Below, one piece after another: positions 40,302 through 49,784 of a stretch of DNA of 64,000 bases. Under the pieces are notes generated by a model, which saw nothing but the letters and a program-made list of their open reading frames with translations, made no database searches and was not told the origin of the DNA. Position numbers and translations under genes: made by a program. Location: the NCBI RefSeq assembly GCF_030811595.1, contig NZ_JAUSRB010000002.1, positions 5,146,001 to 5,210,000 of the forward strand. Direction: 5' to 3'. This stretch comes from Streptosporangium brasiliense. GTDB taxonomy: Bacteria; Actinomycetota; Actinomycetes; Streptosporangiales; Streptosporangiaceae. Positions within the stretch are counted from its first letter, which is position 1. Each line of letters begins with the position of its first letter.

Positions 40302-41198
40302 ATGCGGATCGGACTGTTACTCAACGAACCCGAGGGCACGGACGTGCTGGGCAGGCTGCGGGGGCGGATCGCCCGCGCGGCCGACGACGGCTTCTCCTCC
40401 GCCTGGATGTCCAACGTCTTCGGCCTCGACGCGCTGACCGCGCTCGCCGTGGCCGGCAGCCAGGTGCCGGGGATCGAACTCGGCACCGCCGTCGTCCCCA
40501 CCTACCCGCGTCACCCGGCGGCCCTCGCCCAGCAGGCGCTCACGGCCAACGCCGCCCTGGACGGGCGGCTCGCGCTCGGCGTCGGCCTGTCGCACCAGAT
40601 CGTCATCGAGGGCATGTACGGCTACGGCTTCGACAGGCCCGCCCGGCACATGCGCGAATACCTGTCCGTCCTGGTGCCGCTGGTGCGCGGGGAGCAGGTG
40701 GCCTTCGAAGGCGAGACCCTCAAGGCGCGGCTCGGGCTGACCACGCCGGGCGCCGGGGGCATGCCCGTGCTCGTGGCCGCGCTGGGCCCGCGCATGCTCA
40801 AGCTGGCCGGGGAGCTGGCCGACGGCACCGTGCTGTGGATGACCGGTCCCAAGACCGTGGCCGAGCACGTGGCGCCCGCCGTCACCGAGGCCGCCCGCGC
40901 CGCCGGGCGGCCCGCGCCGAGGATCGTCTGCGCGCTCCCGGTCTGCGTCACCGACGACGTCGAGGCCGCCAGGGCGCGGGCCGCCGAGGTCTTCGAGGTC
41001 TACGGCCGGCTGCCGTCCTACCGGGCGATGCTCGACAGGGAGGGCGCCGAGAGCCCGGCCGATGTGGCGGTCGTCGGCGACGAGGACGCGGTCTCCGCCC
41101 AGATCGAGTCGCTCGCCAAGGCCGGGGTCACCGACTTCGTGGCCGCCGAGTACGCCTCGGACCGCCGGACCAGGGAGTTCCTCAGGACCCTGCGGTAG
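40302..41198 (+). CDS. LLM-class, probably F420-dependent, oxidoreductase
   Basis: A 298-aa TIM-barrel enzyme starting MRIGLLLNEPEGTDVLGRLRG. Luciferase-like features are DGFSSAWMSNVFGLDALTAL, IELGTAVVPTYPRHP, GVGLSHQIVIEGMYGYGF and LVAALGPRMLKLAGELADGTVLWMTGP. In actinomycetes this subgroup uses F420, and the SHQIVIEGMYGYGF segment is typical of it. Substrate unknown. The last 17 bp overlap the convergent Gly/Ser repeat protein. Confidence 0.85.
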   Translation: MRIGLLLNEPEGTDVLGRLRGRIARAADDGFSSAWMSNVFGLDALTALAVAGSQVPGIELGTAVVPTYPRHPAALAQQALTANAALDGRLALGVGLSHQIVIEGMYGYGFDRPARHMREYLSVLVPLVRGEQVAFEGETLKARLGLTTPGAGGMPVLVAALGPRMLKLAGELADGTVLWMTGPKTVAEHVAPAVTEAARAAGRPAPRIVCALPVCVTDDVEAARARAAEVFEVYGRLPSYRAMLDREGAESPADVAVVGDEDAVSAQIESLAKAGVTDFVAAEYASDRRTREFLRTLR

Positions 41199-41577
41199 AA
41201 CCCGCCCGGGCAGGACCCGCCCCGCCCGCCGCCGGGGCGGGCCCGCCCGGCCGCCGGGACATGAGGGCCCAGCGGGCGAGCGCCCACAGGACCGGGCCGG
41301 CCGACAGCACCGAGCCCCCGGAGCCGAGGGAGAAGGCCGAGACGGCCGAGCCGATGGACCCGACCGACAGCACCGAGCCGATGGACAGGGCCGAGGCGGC
41401 CGAGCCGATGGATCCGACCGACAGCACCGAGCCCGCGGAGCCGAAGGATCCGACGGACAGGATCGAGCCGGCGGACCCGATGGACAGGATCGAGCCAGTC
41501 GACCCGATGGACAGGATCGAGCCCGTCGACCCGATGGACCACAGCGAGTTCTCGTTTTCCGGCATGACGGCAATCAT
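41182..41577 (-). CDS. Gly/Ser repeat protein with SIGS-type units and C-terminal hydrophobic segment
   Basis: A 131-aa protein (MIAVMPENENSLWSIGS start; MPENENS at 41565 is an alternative). Residues ~15-90 are tandem units of 9 or 12 residues such as SIGSTGSIL, SIGSAGSIL, SVGSFGSAGSVL and SLGSGGSVL. A hydrophobic segment (VLWALARWALM) and a Pro/Ala/Gly tail follow. The strict spacing of Gly and Ser with alternating Ile/Leu/Val could form a beta-solenoid or a glycine-zipper sheet. It is 38 bp downstream of paaX on the same strand. The function is unknown. Confidence 0.65.
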   Translation of the reverse strand: MIAVMPENENSLWSIGSTGSILSIGSTGSILSIGSAGSILSVGSFGSAGSVLSVGSIGSAASALSIGSVLSVGSIGSAVSAFSLGSGGSVLSAGPVLWALARWALMSRRPGGPAPAAGGAGPARAGSTAGS

Positions 41578-41615
41578 GCTCCATCCGCGGCCGGCTGTGA
41601 CCCACCGGGCGCGAT

Positions 41616-42353
41616 CTACAGATGGTCGCGGACGAGGCTCCCGAACTCGGTCTCGAACAGGTCGTAGCGGTGCCTGAGCCCGTCGCCGGGCCAGTCGCCG
41701 GGCAGCAGCCCGGCCGGCAGCAGCGGGTCGGCCAGCAGGTGGCGCAGGGCGGCGGCGGCCAGGGCGAACCGGTCGGCGACGGTGGTCGCCGCGTCGAAGG
41801 CCCCCTGCAGCGCCCGCGCGTGCCGGGCCCAGCCGGGGAGATCCCACAGGGATCCCGCCAGCGCGGCGGGGTCCTCCTCCGGGACCGCCCGCAGGAAGGC
41901 GCACTGCCCGGCGACGACGGGGGGCCGGGCCCTGCGCAGGTTGTCCGGCCGCATCCACACGCCCTCGCGGATCTCGGCCAGGCGCAGCGCCGCCATGGCC
42001 TCCCGGAGCGCGGCCCGCTCGGCGGCGGGCCGCCGCTCGGCGGTGACGATCGCGACCTCCCAGCCGCCGTCCCAGCGGCGGGTGCCGGGCGAGCGGCTCT
42101 CGTCCTGGCGGGCCTGCCGCAGGCGCAGGCGCTCGCTGAGCTCGTAGTGGCCCTCCCGCTGCGCGACGTCGCCCGCGGCGACCATCCGCGACAGCGCGAC
42201 CCGGACCGTGCCCTCGGGGATGCCGAACAGGGCGCCCACCCGCACCAGGTGGCCGGCCCTCAGCCGCGGGGGATGGGTGCCCAGCAGCGTGCTGAGGATG
42301 ACCGAACGCGCGGTCATCGGCCGGAGCCCGAGCAGGTCGTCTTCGTACGTCAT
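41616..42353 (-). CDS. PaaX-family transcriptional regulator
   Basis: A 245-aa regulator starting MTYEDDLLGLRPMTARSVILSTLLG. The N-terminal winged helix reads GALFGIPEGTVRVALSRMVAAGDVAQREGHYELSERL, typical of PaaX. The middle and C-terminal PaaX domains follow (WDGGWEVAIVTAERR, REGVWMRPDNL). PaaX proteins repress aromatic or acyl-CoA catabolism and release DNA on binding an acyl-CoA. It is divergent from an acyl-CoA dehydrogenase, the likely target. Confidence 0.85.
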   Translation of the reverse strand: MTYEDDLLGLRPMTARSVILSTLLGTHPPRLRAGHLVRVGALFGIPEGTVRVALSRMVAAGDVAQREGHYELSERLRLRQARQDESRSPGTRRWDGGWEVAIVTAERRPAAERAALREAMAALRLAEIREGVWMRPDNLRRARPPVVAGQCAFLRAVPEEDPAALAGSLWDLPGWARHARALQGAFDAATTVADRFALAAAALRHLLADPLLPAGLLPGDWPGDGLRHRYDLFETEFGSLVRDHL

Positions 42354-42385
42354 GCCAACCGCCGAGCTTACTCATCCGCCCGGAT

Positions 42386-42421
42386 ATTACATCCTTCCAT
42401 CATGTGTCGTGGAAGCGTAAT
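42386..42421. promoter_or_regulatory. Inverted repeat between paaX-type gene and acyl-CoA dehydrogenase
   Basis: ATTAC (42386-42390) and CTTCCA (42394-42399) on one side mirror TGGAAG (42410-42415) and GTAAT (42417-42421) on the other, with a 10-bp centre. It lies in the 76-bp divergent spacer, immediately before the dehydrogenase ATG at 42430. Confidence 0.55.
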
Positions 42422-42429
42422 GTCCAGGC

Positions 42430-44190
42430 ATGGCTTCCTACCTCATCGAGCCGGTCGACCGGCTGCCCTTCGGCGGCCCGGACAAGGCCCGGCGCTACGC
42501 CACCGGGCGCTACCCGGGCGCGGCCGGCCTCAACTGGTACGGTTCGGACCCCACGCTGCGCTTCCTGATGCGCCGCCACCTCGGCGCCGACGCCCTGGAA
42601 TGGGCGGAGCCGCACCTGCGACGGGCGGGCGCGCTGATGAGCGGCCCCATCCTGGAGCACGCCGAGGAGACCGACCGGAACCCGCCCCGGCTGGAGAGAT
42701 ACGACCGCTGGGGCCATGAGGTCGGCCGGATCGTCATGCCGCCGTCCTTCGAGGCGGCCCGCAGGGACCTGGTCGCCGGGGCCTTCACCCGTCCGGAGTT
42801 CGTCCGGGAGGCCAAGGCCGCCGGGGCCGATCCGGTGACCATGGGGCTGGCCTGGAACTACCTGCTCTACCAGGCCGACATCGGGATGGGCTGCGCGCTC
42901 GGCACCGGCGGCGACATGGTGGTGCTGATGGCCGAGGCGTTCGCGCCCCAGGACGTCAAGGAACGGGTCAGGGAGATCTTCGCGGACGGGATGTTCTCCG
43001 GCGAGGCCGCGCAGATGTTCACCGAGCGCACCGGCGGCTCCGATCTCGCCGCCCTGGAGTCCACCGCCACCCCGGCGGGGGACGCCTGGCGGCTGAACGG
43101 CCTGAAGTGGTTCGCTTCCAACGCCAACGGCTCCGCCTTCGTGGTGCTGGCCAAGCCCGAGGGAGGCCCCGACGGCAGCCGGGGCGTGGCGCCCTTCCTC
43201 GTGCTGCGCGAGCGCCGTGACGGCGGCCGCAACGGCATCCGTGTCCGCAGGCTCAAGGACAAGCTGGGCACCAGGTCGGTGGCCTCGGCGGAGATCGAGT
43301 TCACCGACGCCGAGGCGTTCCTGCTGGCGCCGGGGAGCGGGGACGGGGGCGCCGGCGACGGCAAGGGCCTGGGCCGGATGATGGAGCTGACCAACGGGGC
43401 CCGGCTCGGGATCGCCACGATGGGCCTGGGCTGCGCCCGGCGCGCGCTGGTCGAGTCGCTCTGCTACGCCCGCGGCCGCGAGGCCTTCGGCGCGGCCCTC
43501 ATCGACCAGCCGCTCATGCGCCGCAAGCTGGCCGAGCTGATCGTCGAGGTGGAGGCGGCCCAGGCGCTGGTCTTCGACGGGTTCCACAACAGGCTGCGCC
43601 TCGGCCCGGCCCTGATCAAGCTCAGGGCCGCCCGGCTCGGCGTCACCGCGGCCAGCGACGCCATCGAGGTGCACGGCGGCAACGGCTACATCGAGCAGTG
43701 GCCGGTCGCCCGCATCCTGCGCGACGCCCAGGTCAACCCGGTGTGGGAGGGCGGTGACAACATCCTCTGCCTGGACGTGCGCCGGGCCGTCGAAAGAGAT
43801 CAGCACCTGCCGTTCTTCGACCGGCTGGCGGAGGCCGTACGGCACGCGCCGCCCGGCGACGACCCCACCGCGCAGCTGGTGTCGGACCGGATCGACCGGC
43901 TGCGGGAGGCCGTGGGCCTGTGGCGCGGCCTCGACCCGGTCACCGCCGAGGCCAGGCTCTTCCCGCTGGCGCAGTTCATGGCCGACGTCTACGCCGCCGC
44001 GCTGCTGCTGGAGCAGGCCGGCTGGGAGCGCCGCGAGCTCGGCACCGACCGCAAGGCGCTGGTCGCCCGCCTCTACGCCCGCGCCCACCTCGCCGACCAC
44101 GGCCCGCTGCGCGGCATCGACCACGTCGCCGAGGACCTCGACCGGTTCAAGGACCTCGCGGACGGGGCCCTCGCCGACGACCGGCCGTGA
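42430..44190 (+). CDS. Acyl-CoA dehydrogenase
   Basis: A 586-aa flavoenzyme. Core motifs: MFSGEAAQMFTERTGGSDLAALESTA (FAD and substrate loop), KWFASNANGSAFVVLAKPEGG, LKDKLGTRSVASAEIEFTDAEAFLLAP, and HGGNGYIEQWPVARILRDAQVNPVWEGGDNI at the C-terminal helical domain. The length and the C-terminal extra domain resemble AidB-like or large acyl-CoA dehydrogenases rather than the 380-aa short-chain type. The substrate may be a branched or aromatic acyl-CoA, given the divergent PaaX regulator. Confidence 0.88.
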   Translation: MASYLIEPVDRLPFGGPDKARRYATGRYPGAAGLNWYGSDPTLRFLMRRHLGADALEWAEPHLRRAGALMSGPILEHAEETDRNPPRLERYDRWGHEVGRIVMPPSFEAARRDLVAGAFTRPEFVREAKAAGADPVTMGLAWNYLLYQADIGMGCALGTGGDMVVLMAEAFAPQDVKERVREIFADGMFSGEAAQMFTERTGGSDLAALESTATPAGDAWRLNGLKWFASNANGSAFVVLAKPEGGPDGSRGVAPFLVLRERRDGGRNGIRVRRLKDKLGTRSVASAEIEFTDAEAFLLAPGSGDGGAGDGKGLGRMMELTNGARLGIATMGLGCARRALVESLCYARGREAFGAALIDQPLMRRKLAELIVEVEAAQALVFDGFHNRLRLGPALIKLRAARLGVTAASDAIEVHGGNGYIEQWPVARILRDAQVNPVWEGGDNILCLDVRRAVERDQHLPFFDRLAEAVRHAPPGDDPTAQLVSDRIDRLREAVGLWRGLDPVTAEARLFPLAQFMADVYAAALLLEQAGWERRELGTDRKALVARLYARAHLADHGPLRGIDHVAEDLDRFKDLADGALADDRP

Positions 44191-44236
44191 CCGGTCGCCG
44201 CCGGCCCGCCCCGCCGGCGCCGTCCCCTCCTGCGGC

Positions 44237-44839
44237 TCAGAGGCCGAAGGCGCTCAGGGTCGCCCAGGCCGAGCCGGCGCCGGCGACGGCGCCGGCGGCG
44301 ACCTGGGCGGGCGTGTGGTGGCTGAGCCGTACTCGGGCCCAGCACACCGCCGCCACGACCAGCGCGCCCGCCGCCAGGGCCGGTACGGCGGGCAGCACCC
44401 GGGCGAGCACCACCACGGTGCCCGCCGACACCGCCGCGTGGAAGGAGATCTTCCACCTGAGCGTGATCGGGACCGTCAGCGCGAGCGCGGCCAGCATCGC
44501 GGTCACCGTGGCCACCAGCAGCCGGGGCGCGCCGAGGGAGGCCAGCAGCACCAGCGCGGCGAGCACCGCCGCGACCGCCACCAGCAACGGCCGCGTCCGG
44601 CTCGCCCGGTCGACCAGGTGGTGGGAGTCCAGCCGCCCGGAGCGGACCCCGGCCAGGATCACCCCCGCCGGGATCCCACCGCACAGCGCCGAGGCCACCA
44701 GCCCCCATCCGGCGCCGACCCAGCCGTCCGCCACCAGCCCGATGACCGGGGGCAGCACGATGACCAGCACCTGGGGCGCGAACAGCCCGGTGACCCACCG
44801 CGCGGCCCGCTCACCGTGCGCCGTTCCCTGACCGGTCAT
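44237..44839 (-). CDS. PAP2-like membrane protein
   Basis: A 200-aa protein with about six hydrophobic helices starting MTGQGTAHGERAARW. It has RWKISFHAAVSAGTVVVLARV and WARVRLSHHTPAQVAAGAVAG, which match the C2/C3 histidine regions of the PAP2 phosphatase fold, although the first KxxxxxxRP motif is not clear. It may be a lipid phosphatase or a non-catalytic relative. GGGAGTGGC precedes the ATG. It is downstream of dapD on the same strand. Confidence 0.65.
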   Translation of the reverse strand: MTGQGTAHGERAARWVTGLFAPQVLVIVLPPVIGLVADGWVGAGWGLVASALCGGIPAGVILAGVRSGRLDSHHLVDRASRTRPLLVAVAAVLAALVLLASLGAPRLLVATVTAMLAALALTVPITLRWKISFHAAVSAGTVVVLARVLPAVPALAAGALVVAAVCWARVRLSHHTPAQVAAGAVAGAGSAWATLSAFGL

Positions 44840-44964
44840 GCCACTCCCATCGATGCGAGGTCCGCGGCCGGGACCGTCGGGCGGGCGGCCCGGAGGCGGG
44901 ATCTCCGGGAGCCGCCGCGCCCGGCGGGCGGCGCCCCGGCTCGCGGGCGTGGCGCCCGGCGGGA

Positions 44965-45942
44965 TCAGTCGTTGGCGTGCAGGGCGCTGTTGAGCTCCAC
45001 ACCGGTGCCCTTGCGGGCGACGACCTCGACGGCGCCGGAGGTGGAGTTGCGGCGGAACAGCAGGCCGGAGGAGCCGGAGAGCTCGGCGGCCTTGACGACC
45101 CGGCCGTCCGGCAGGACGACCTTGGTCCCGGCGGTGACGTAGAGGCCGGCCTCCACGACGCAGTCGTCGCCGAGGGAGATGCCGACGCCGCTGTTGGCGC
45201 CCAGCAGGCAGCGCTCGCCGATGGCGATGACCTGCTTGCCCCCGCCGGACAGGGTGCCCATGATCGAGGCGCCGCCGCCCACGTCGGAGCCGTCGCCCAC
45301 GACCACGCCCGCCGAGATGCGGCCCTCGACCATGGAGACGCCGAGCGTCCCGGCGTTGAAGTTGACGAAGCCCTCGTGCATCACGGTCGTGCCGGTGGCC
45401 AGGTGCGCGCCGAGGCGGACGCGGTCGGCCTCGGCGATCCGGACGCCGGAGGGCATCACGTAGTCGACCATCCGGGGGAACTTGTCCACGCCGTAGACGG
45501 TCACCTGGCCGCGGGCGCGCAGGCGCAGCCGTACGGCCTCGAAGCCCTCGACGGGGCACGGGCCGTGGTTGGTCCACACCACGTTGCTCAGCACGCCGAA
45601 CAGGCCGTCGAGGTTCAGCCCGTGCGGCTGGACCAGGCGGGTCGAGAGCAGGTGGAGGCGGAGGTAGGCGTCGTGGGCGTCGGCGGGCGCCTCCGACAGC
45701 TTGGCGATCCCGGTGTGCACCGCGACCACCTCCACCCCGCGGTCCTCGTCGGGGCCGAGCAGCGCGGCGACCGCGGAGCCGAGCGCCTCGACGGCCTCCT
45801 CCGGGGTCAGCCGCCGGGTGCCCGGCGAGGACGGCTCCCCCAGCTGGGGGGAGGGGAACCAGGTGTCGAGCACGGTCCCGTCGGGGGTGATGGTCGCGAT
45901 GCCGGCACCGTGAGCGCCTGAGTTCTGTGCTGCTGTGTTCAC
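44965..45942 (-). CDS. dapD: Tetrahydrodipicolinate N-succinyltransferase
   Basis: A 325-aa enzyme (GTG at 45942; TTG 45951 adds three residues) of the lysine/diaminopimelate pathway. It has an N-terminal alpha/beta part and a left-handed beta-helix of hexapeptide repeats: [67 protein letters not shown] and [20 protein letters not shown]. The long form with GPCP and SVVWTNHG-like segments is the actinobacterial type. No ribosome site is visible, so it may be leaderless. Confidence 0.88.
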   Translation of the reverse strand: MNTAAQNSGAHGAGIATITPDGTVLDTWFPSPQLGEPSSPGTRRLTPEEAVEALGSAVAALLGPDEDRGVEVVAVHTGIAKLSEAPADAHDAYLRLHLLSTRLVQPHGLNLDGLFGVLSNVVWTNHGPCPVEGFEAVRLRLRARGQVTVYGVDKFPRMVDYVMPSGVRIAEADRVRLGAHLATGTTVMHEGFVNFNAGTLGVSMVEGRISAGVVVGDGSDVGGGASIMGTLSGGGKQVIAIGERCLLGANSGVGISLGDDCVVEAGLYVTAGTKVVLPDGRVVKAAELSGSSGLLFRRNSTSGAVEVVARKGTGVELNSALHAND

Positions 45943-46035
45943 GCCGACCAAGCCTAGTCAAAACCGGTGCAATGGCAGCACGCCGAGGGAGCGTTGGGCG
46001 TGTGCCGTGTCGCGGGGATCATTAGCGTGGCCGCC

Positions 46036-46641
46036 ATGTTGCACGGCATCGATGTGTCGAACTGGCAGGGCGCCGTCGACTGGGACCACCATGCCAACAA
46101 CGGGATCTCCTTCGCCTTCGCCAAGGCGACGGAGGGGAGCACCTTCAGCGACGCGTGGTTCGCCCGGAACTGGACCGGGATGCGGGAGAACTGGCTCGTC
46201 TGCGGGGCCTACCACTTCGCCCGCCCCGCCGGTGACCCGGAGAAGCAGGCGGCGCACTTCCTGGCGGCCGTGCGGCGGGCGGGCGGCCTGCACCGCGGCG
46301 ACCTGGTCGCGCTCGACCTGGAGACCAACGACCACCTGCCTCCACGCCGGGTGGCCGGTTTCGCCCGCCGCTGGTGCCAGGCCGTCACCGCCAGGGCCGG
46401 GGTGCGGCCGGTGATCTACACCTTCCTGACGTTCGCGCTGAACGGCAACTGCGCCGGGCTGGAGGGCTATCCCCTCTGGATCGCCGCGCCCAACAACCCG
46501 CAGGGCAGGCCGGACGTGCCGGGACCGTGGAACAGATGGACCATCCACCAGCACTCCAACACCCCTGTGGACCGCAACGTCTTCCGGGGCACCCGGGCCG
46601 AACTCACCTCGCTGGGCTATCACCGGCGGCGTGATGCCTGA
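46036..46641 (+). CDS. GH25-type lysozyme (N-acetylmuramidase)
   Basis: A 201-aa protein starting MLHGIDVSNWQGAVDWDHHANN. The GH25 catalytic layout is visible: GIDVSNWQG, FAFAKATEGS, GAYHFARP and the catalytic VALDLET. No signal peptide is recognisable from this start, and extending upstream adds no clear one. It is preceded by a short leader only. It should cleave the MurNAc-GlcNAc bond of peptidoglycan if exported. Confidence 0.85.
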   Translation: MLHGIDVSNWQGAVDWDHHANNGISFAFAKATEGSTFSDAWFARNWTGMRENWLVCGAYHFARPAGDPEKQAAHFLAAVRRAGGLHRGDLVALDLETNDHLPPRRVAGFARRWCQAVTARAGVRPVIYTFLTFALNGNCAGLEGYPLWIAAPNNPQGRPDVPGPWNRWTIHQHSNTPVDRNVFRGTRAELTSLGYHRRRDA

Positions 46642-46710
46642 GATATCCCGTGACGGACACCGGTAGCATCGGTTGCTAGACCAAACGTCACCGTCTCTCA
46701 GGGAGCAACC

Positions 46711-48684
46711 GTGTCCGCCGCGCCAGAACTACGTATCACCCTCGCCGGAGCCGAGCGTGTGGTGGCGGAGGGCACGACGTACGGCGACGCGCTGCAGGCC
46801 GACGGCCGCTCCGTGGTCGCCGCCCGCGCCAACGGCGAGCTGAAGGACCTCGCGGCCCCCGTCGCCGAGGGCGACGTGGTCGAGCCGGTCGCGGTCGACA
46901 GCGCCGACGGCCGGGCGATCGTGCGCCATTCCACCGCGCACGTCATGGCCCAGGCCGTCCAGGAGCTGTTCCCCGAGGCCAAGCTGGGCATCGGCCCGCC
47001 CGTCGAGAACGGCTTCTACTACGACTTCGACGTCAAGAACCCCTTCACCCCCGACGACCTCAAGCGCGTCGAGAAGCGCATGCGCGAGATCGTCAAGCAG
47101 GGGCAGCGCTTCTCCCGCAGGCCCGTCTCCGACGAGGACGCGCGCGAGGAGCTGGCGGACGAGCCCTACAAGCTGGAGCTGATCGGCCTCAAGGGCGGCG
47201 CGAACGCCGACGACGGGTCCGATGTGGAGGTCGGCGGCGCCGAGCTGACCATCTACGACAACCTCGACCCGAAGACCGGCGACCTGTGCTGGAAGGACCT
47301 GTGCCGCGGCCCGCACGTGCCGACCACCCGGTCCATCCCGGCCTTCAAGCTGATGCGCTCCGGTGGCGCCTACTGGCGGGGCAGCGAGAAGAACCCGCAG
47401 CTCCAGCGGATCTACGGCACCGCCTGGGAGTCCCGCGAGCGCCAGGACGAATACCTCCACCTGCTGGAGGAGGCCGAGAAGCGCGACCACCGCAAGCTGG
47501 GCGCCGAGCTCGACCTGTTCTCCTTCCCCGACGAGCTGGGTTCGGGCCTGCCGGTCTTCCACCCCAAGGGCGGCGTGATCCGCCGGGTCATGGAGGACTA
47601 CTCGCGGCGCCGGCACGAGGAGGCGGGTTACTCCTTCGTCAACACCCCGCACATCACCAAGGACAACCTCTACAAGACCTCCGGCCACCTGGAGTGGTAC
47701 GCCGACGGCATGTTCCCGCCCATGGAGCTCGAGGGCGCCAACTACTACCTCAAGCCGATGAACTGCCCGATGCACAACCTGATCTTCAGGGCGCGCGGGC
47801 GGTCCTACCGCGAGCTGCCGCTGCGGCTGTTCGAGTTCGGCACCGTCTACCGCTACGAGAAGTCCGGCGTCATCCACGGCCTGACCCGTGTCCGCGGCCT
47901 GACCCAGGACGACGCGCACATCTACTGCACCCGTGAGCAGATGCGCGACGAGCTCAAGTCGCTGCTCAGGTTCGTCCTCGACCTGCTGCGCGACTACGGC
48001 CTCGACGACTTCTACCTCGAGCTGTCGACCAAGGACCCGGTCAAGTTCGTCGGCACCGACCAGGACTGGGAGGAGGCCACCGAGACGCTGCGCGAGGTCG
48101 CCGAGTCGGAGAAGTTGGAGCTCGTCATGGACCCGGGCGGGGCGGCGTTCTACGGGCCGAAGATCTCCGTGCAGGCCCGCGACGCCATCGGCCGTAGCTG
48201 GCAGATGTCGACCATCCAGCTCGACTTCAACCTCCCGCAGCGCTTCGAGCTGGAGTTCCAGTCGTCCGACGGCTCGCGGCAGCGGCCCATCATGATCCAC
48301 CGGGCGCTGTTCGGCTCGATCGAGCGCTTCTTCGGCGTCCTGGTCGAGCACTACGCCGGCGCCTTCCCTCCGTGGCTCGCCCCGGTGCAGGTCGTCGGCA
48401 TCCCGATCGCCGAGGCCCACGCGCCCTACCTGCAGGACCTGGCCAAGAAGGCCCGCGAGCGGGGTGTCCGGATCGAGGTCGACGCCTCCGACGACCGGAT
48501 GCAGAAGAAGATCCGCAACGCGCAGAAGTCCAAGGTGCCCTTCATGCTCCTGGCGGGCGACGAAGACATCGCCAACGGCGCGGTCTCCTTCCGCTTCCGC
48601 AACGGTGAGCAGAAGAACGGCGTGCCGGTCGACGAGGCGATCAACGAGATCGTCGACGCGATCGAGCGCCGCGTCCAGGTCTGA
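46711..48684 (+). CDS. thrS: Threonyl-tRNA synthetase
   Basis: A 657-aa class II synthetase with GTG start and AGGGAG upstream. Domains: TGS (1-65), tRNA SAD editing domain with [12 protein letters not shown], catalytic core with [33 protein letters not shown] (Zn-binding Cys and His) and [17 protein letters not shown], class II motif 3 [20 protein letters not shown], and the anticodon-binding domain. Charges tRNA-Thr. A strong hairpin follows. Confidence 0.95.
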   Translation: MSAAPELRITLAGAERVVAEGTTYGDALQADGRSVVAARANGELKDLAAPVAEGDVVEPVAVDSADGRAIVRHSTAHVMAQAVQELFPEAKLGIGPPVENGFYYDFDVKNPFTPDDLKRVEKRMREIVKQGQRFSRRPVSDEDAREELADEPYKLELIGLKGGANADDGSDVEVGGAELTIYDNLDPKTGDLCWKDLCRGPHVPTTRSIPAFKLMRSGGAYWRGSEKNPQLQRIYGTAWESRERQDEYLHLLEEAEKRDHRKLGAELDLFSFPDELGSGLPVFHPKGGVIRRVMEDYSRRRHEEAGYSFVNTPHITKDNLYKTSGHLEWYADGMFPPMELEGANYYLKPMNCPMHNLIFRARGRSYRELPLRLFEFGTVYRYEKSGVIHGLTRVRGLTQDDAHIYCTREQMRDELKSLLRFVLDLLRDYGLDDFYLELSTKDPVKFVGTDQDWEEATETLREVAESEKLELVMDPGGAAFYGPKISVQARDAIGRSWQMSTIQLDFNLPQRFELEFQSSDGSRQRPIMIHRALFGSIERFFGVLVEHYAGAFPPWLAPVQVVGIPIAEAHAPYLQDLAKKARERGVRIEVDASDDRMQKKIRNAQKSKVPFMLLAGDEDIANGAVSFRFRNGEQKNGVPVDEAINEIVDAIERRVQV

Positions 48685-48717
48685 CCCGCGGCCGCGGGCA
48701 GGGCTCCGCGGCGAATG

Positions 48718-48750
48718 GTACGGCGGGCCGCCACAGGTGGCCCGCCGTAC
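48718..48750 (+). terminator. Hairpin terminator after thrS
   Basis: GTACGGCGGGCC and GGCCCGCCGTAC pair perfectly (12 bp) and the stem can extend by a GU and two GC pairs to a 3-nt loop. It lies 34 bp after the stop, followed by CTCTT. No long U-tract. Confidence 0.7.
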
Positions 48751-48946
48751 CTCTTCCGGCCTCTTTCGGCGCCTCTGCCGGCCGGGCAGGCGCCCGGGAC
48801 GGCCGCCGGGCGGCCACCGGACCCGACGGGCGCCCGGAGCGCGGTCCGGGACCGCTCGCTCAAGGACCGGTGGCGCCGCGCGCAGGCCGCTCCCGGGGGC
48901 GGCGGCCCCGGCCGCGGGGCCACGCCCCGGGGCCGACGGCCCCGTC

Positions 48947-49546
48947 TCAGGACTCGGCGGGCGCCTCCGGGACGTCCTCGCCGGGCAGGCGGACGTCCTC
49001 CACGTCGACGTTGACCTCGACGACCCGCATGCCCAGCATGCGGCTGACCGTGCGGGCCACGTTGGTCTTGACCTCGTTGGCCACGTCCATCACCACGTGC
49101 CCGTACTCCGCGATGATCGCCACGTCCACCGCGACCGTGCGGTCCTGGACATGGGCACTCACGCCCGGGGTGCCGCGCCTGGCCCGGGCACCGGCGCGCC
49201 CGCGCACCGGCTCCACCGCGTCGGGCAGGTCCGTGCCCAGGCCGACGACGCCGGCCACCTCGAGGGCGGCGAGGGCGGCGACCTTCTCCACGACCTCGTC
49301 GGCCACCTTGATCCGCCCCTTGACCACGGCCGCGGCGACCGGCTCGGCCACGGCGACCGGCTTGGCGACCGGCTCGGCCACGGCGACCGGCTCAGTGACC
49401 GGCTCGACGACCGGCTCGGGGTCGGGAAGCGGGGGGACGGAGGAGATGGGGGGCGTGGACAGGCTCAGCGAGAACGGGCGGACGGTGGTCGTCTCAGCGG
49501 GAGAGTCGGTCTCCTCGGTGATGTCCTCGATGGAGACGTCGGTCAT
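48947..49546 (-). CDS. Asp23/Gls24 family envelope stress protein
   Basis: A 199-aa protein. After ~65 residues with Pro/Val/Glu repeats (EPVTEPVAVAEPVAKPVAVAEP) comes the Asp23 domain: GRIKVADEVVEKVAALAALEVAGVVGLG, VSAHVQDRTVAVDVAIIAEYGHVVMDVANEVKTNVARTVSRMLGMRVVEVNVDVEDV. Members associate with the membrane or cell envelope, some under alkaline stress. The repeats come from a 30-bp DNA repeat. Divergent from thrS's end, ahead of the HIT gene. Confidence 0.87.
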   Translation of the reverse strand: MTDVSIEDITEETDSPAETTTVRPFSLSLSTPPISSVPPLPDPEPVVEPVTEPVAVAEPVAKPVAVAEPVAAAVVKGRIKVADEVVEKVAALAALEVAGVVGLGTDLPDAVEPVRGRAGARARRGTPGVSAHVQDRTVAVDVAIIAEYGHVVMDVANEVKTNVARTVSRMLGMRVVEVNVDVEDVRLPGEDVPEAPAES

Positions 49547-49784
49547 GGGGTGCTCCTCGGCTGTTGATGGTCACGCTCGCTGGGATTCTGCCGGAAATCC
49601 GCACCATTTGTCGGCTGAGGCCAATTAGAGGGCGTTATGGGGGGTCGTGCGGCGGCGGGCGGCCGGCCGTCCCGGGCGCCGCCCCCCGGCCCGGGCACCC
49701 CGCGCCGGACGGCCCGGTGGGGCCGCGCGCCCGCGGCGGGAGGCGCCAGAGCGGACGGATCCGCGTGGCAATATGCTGATCGCC

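Noticed and set aside
46642-46710. T-box riboswitch before thrS
   Set aside because: Only 69 bp lie between GH25 and thrS, too short for a T-box, and the conserved T-box sequence is not seen.
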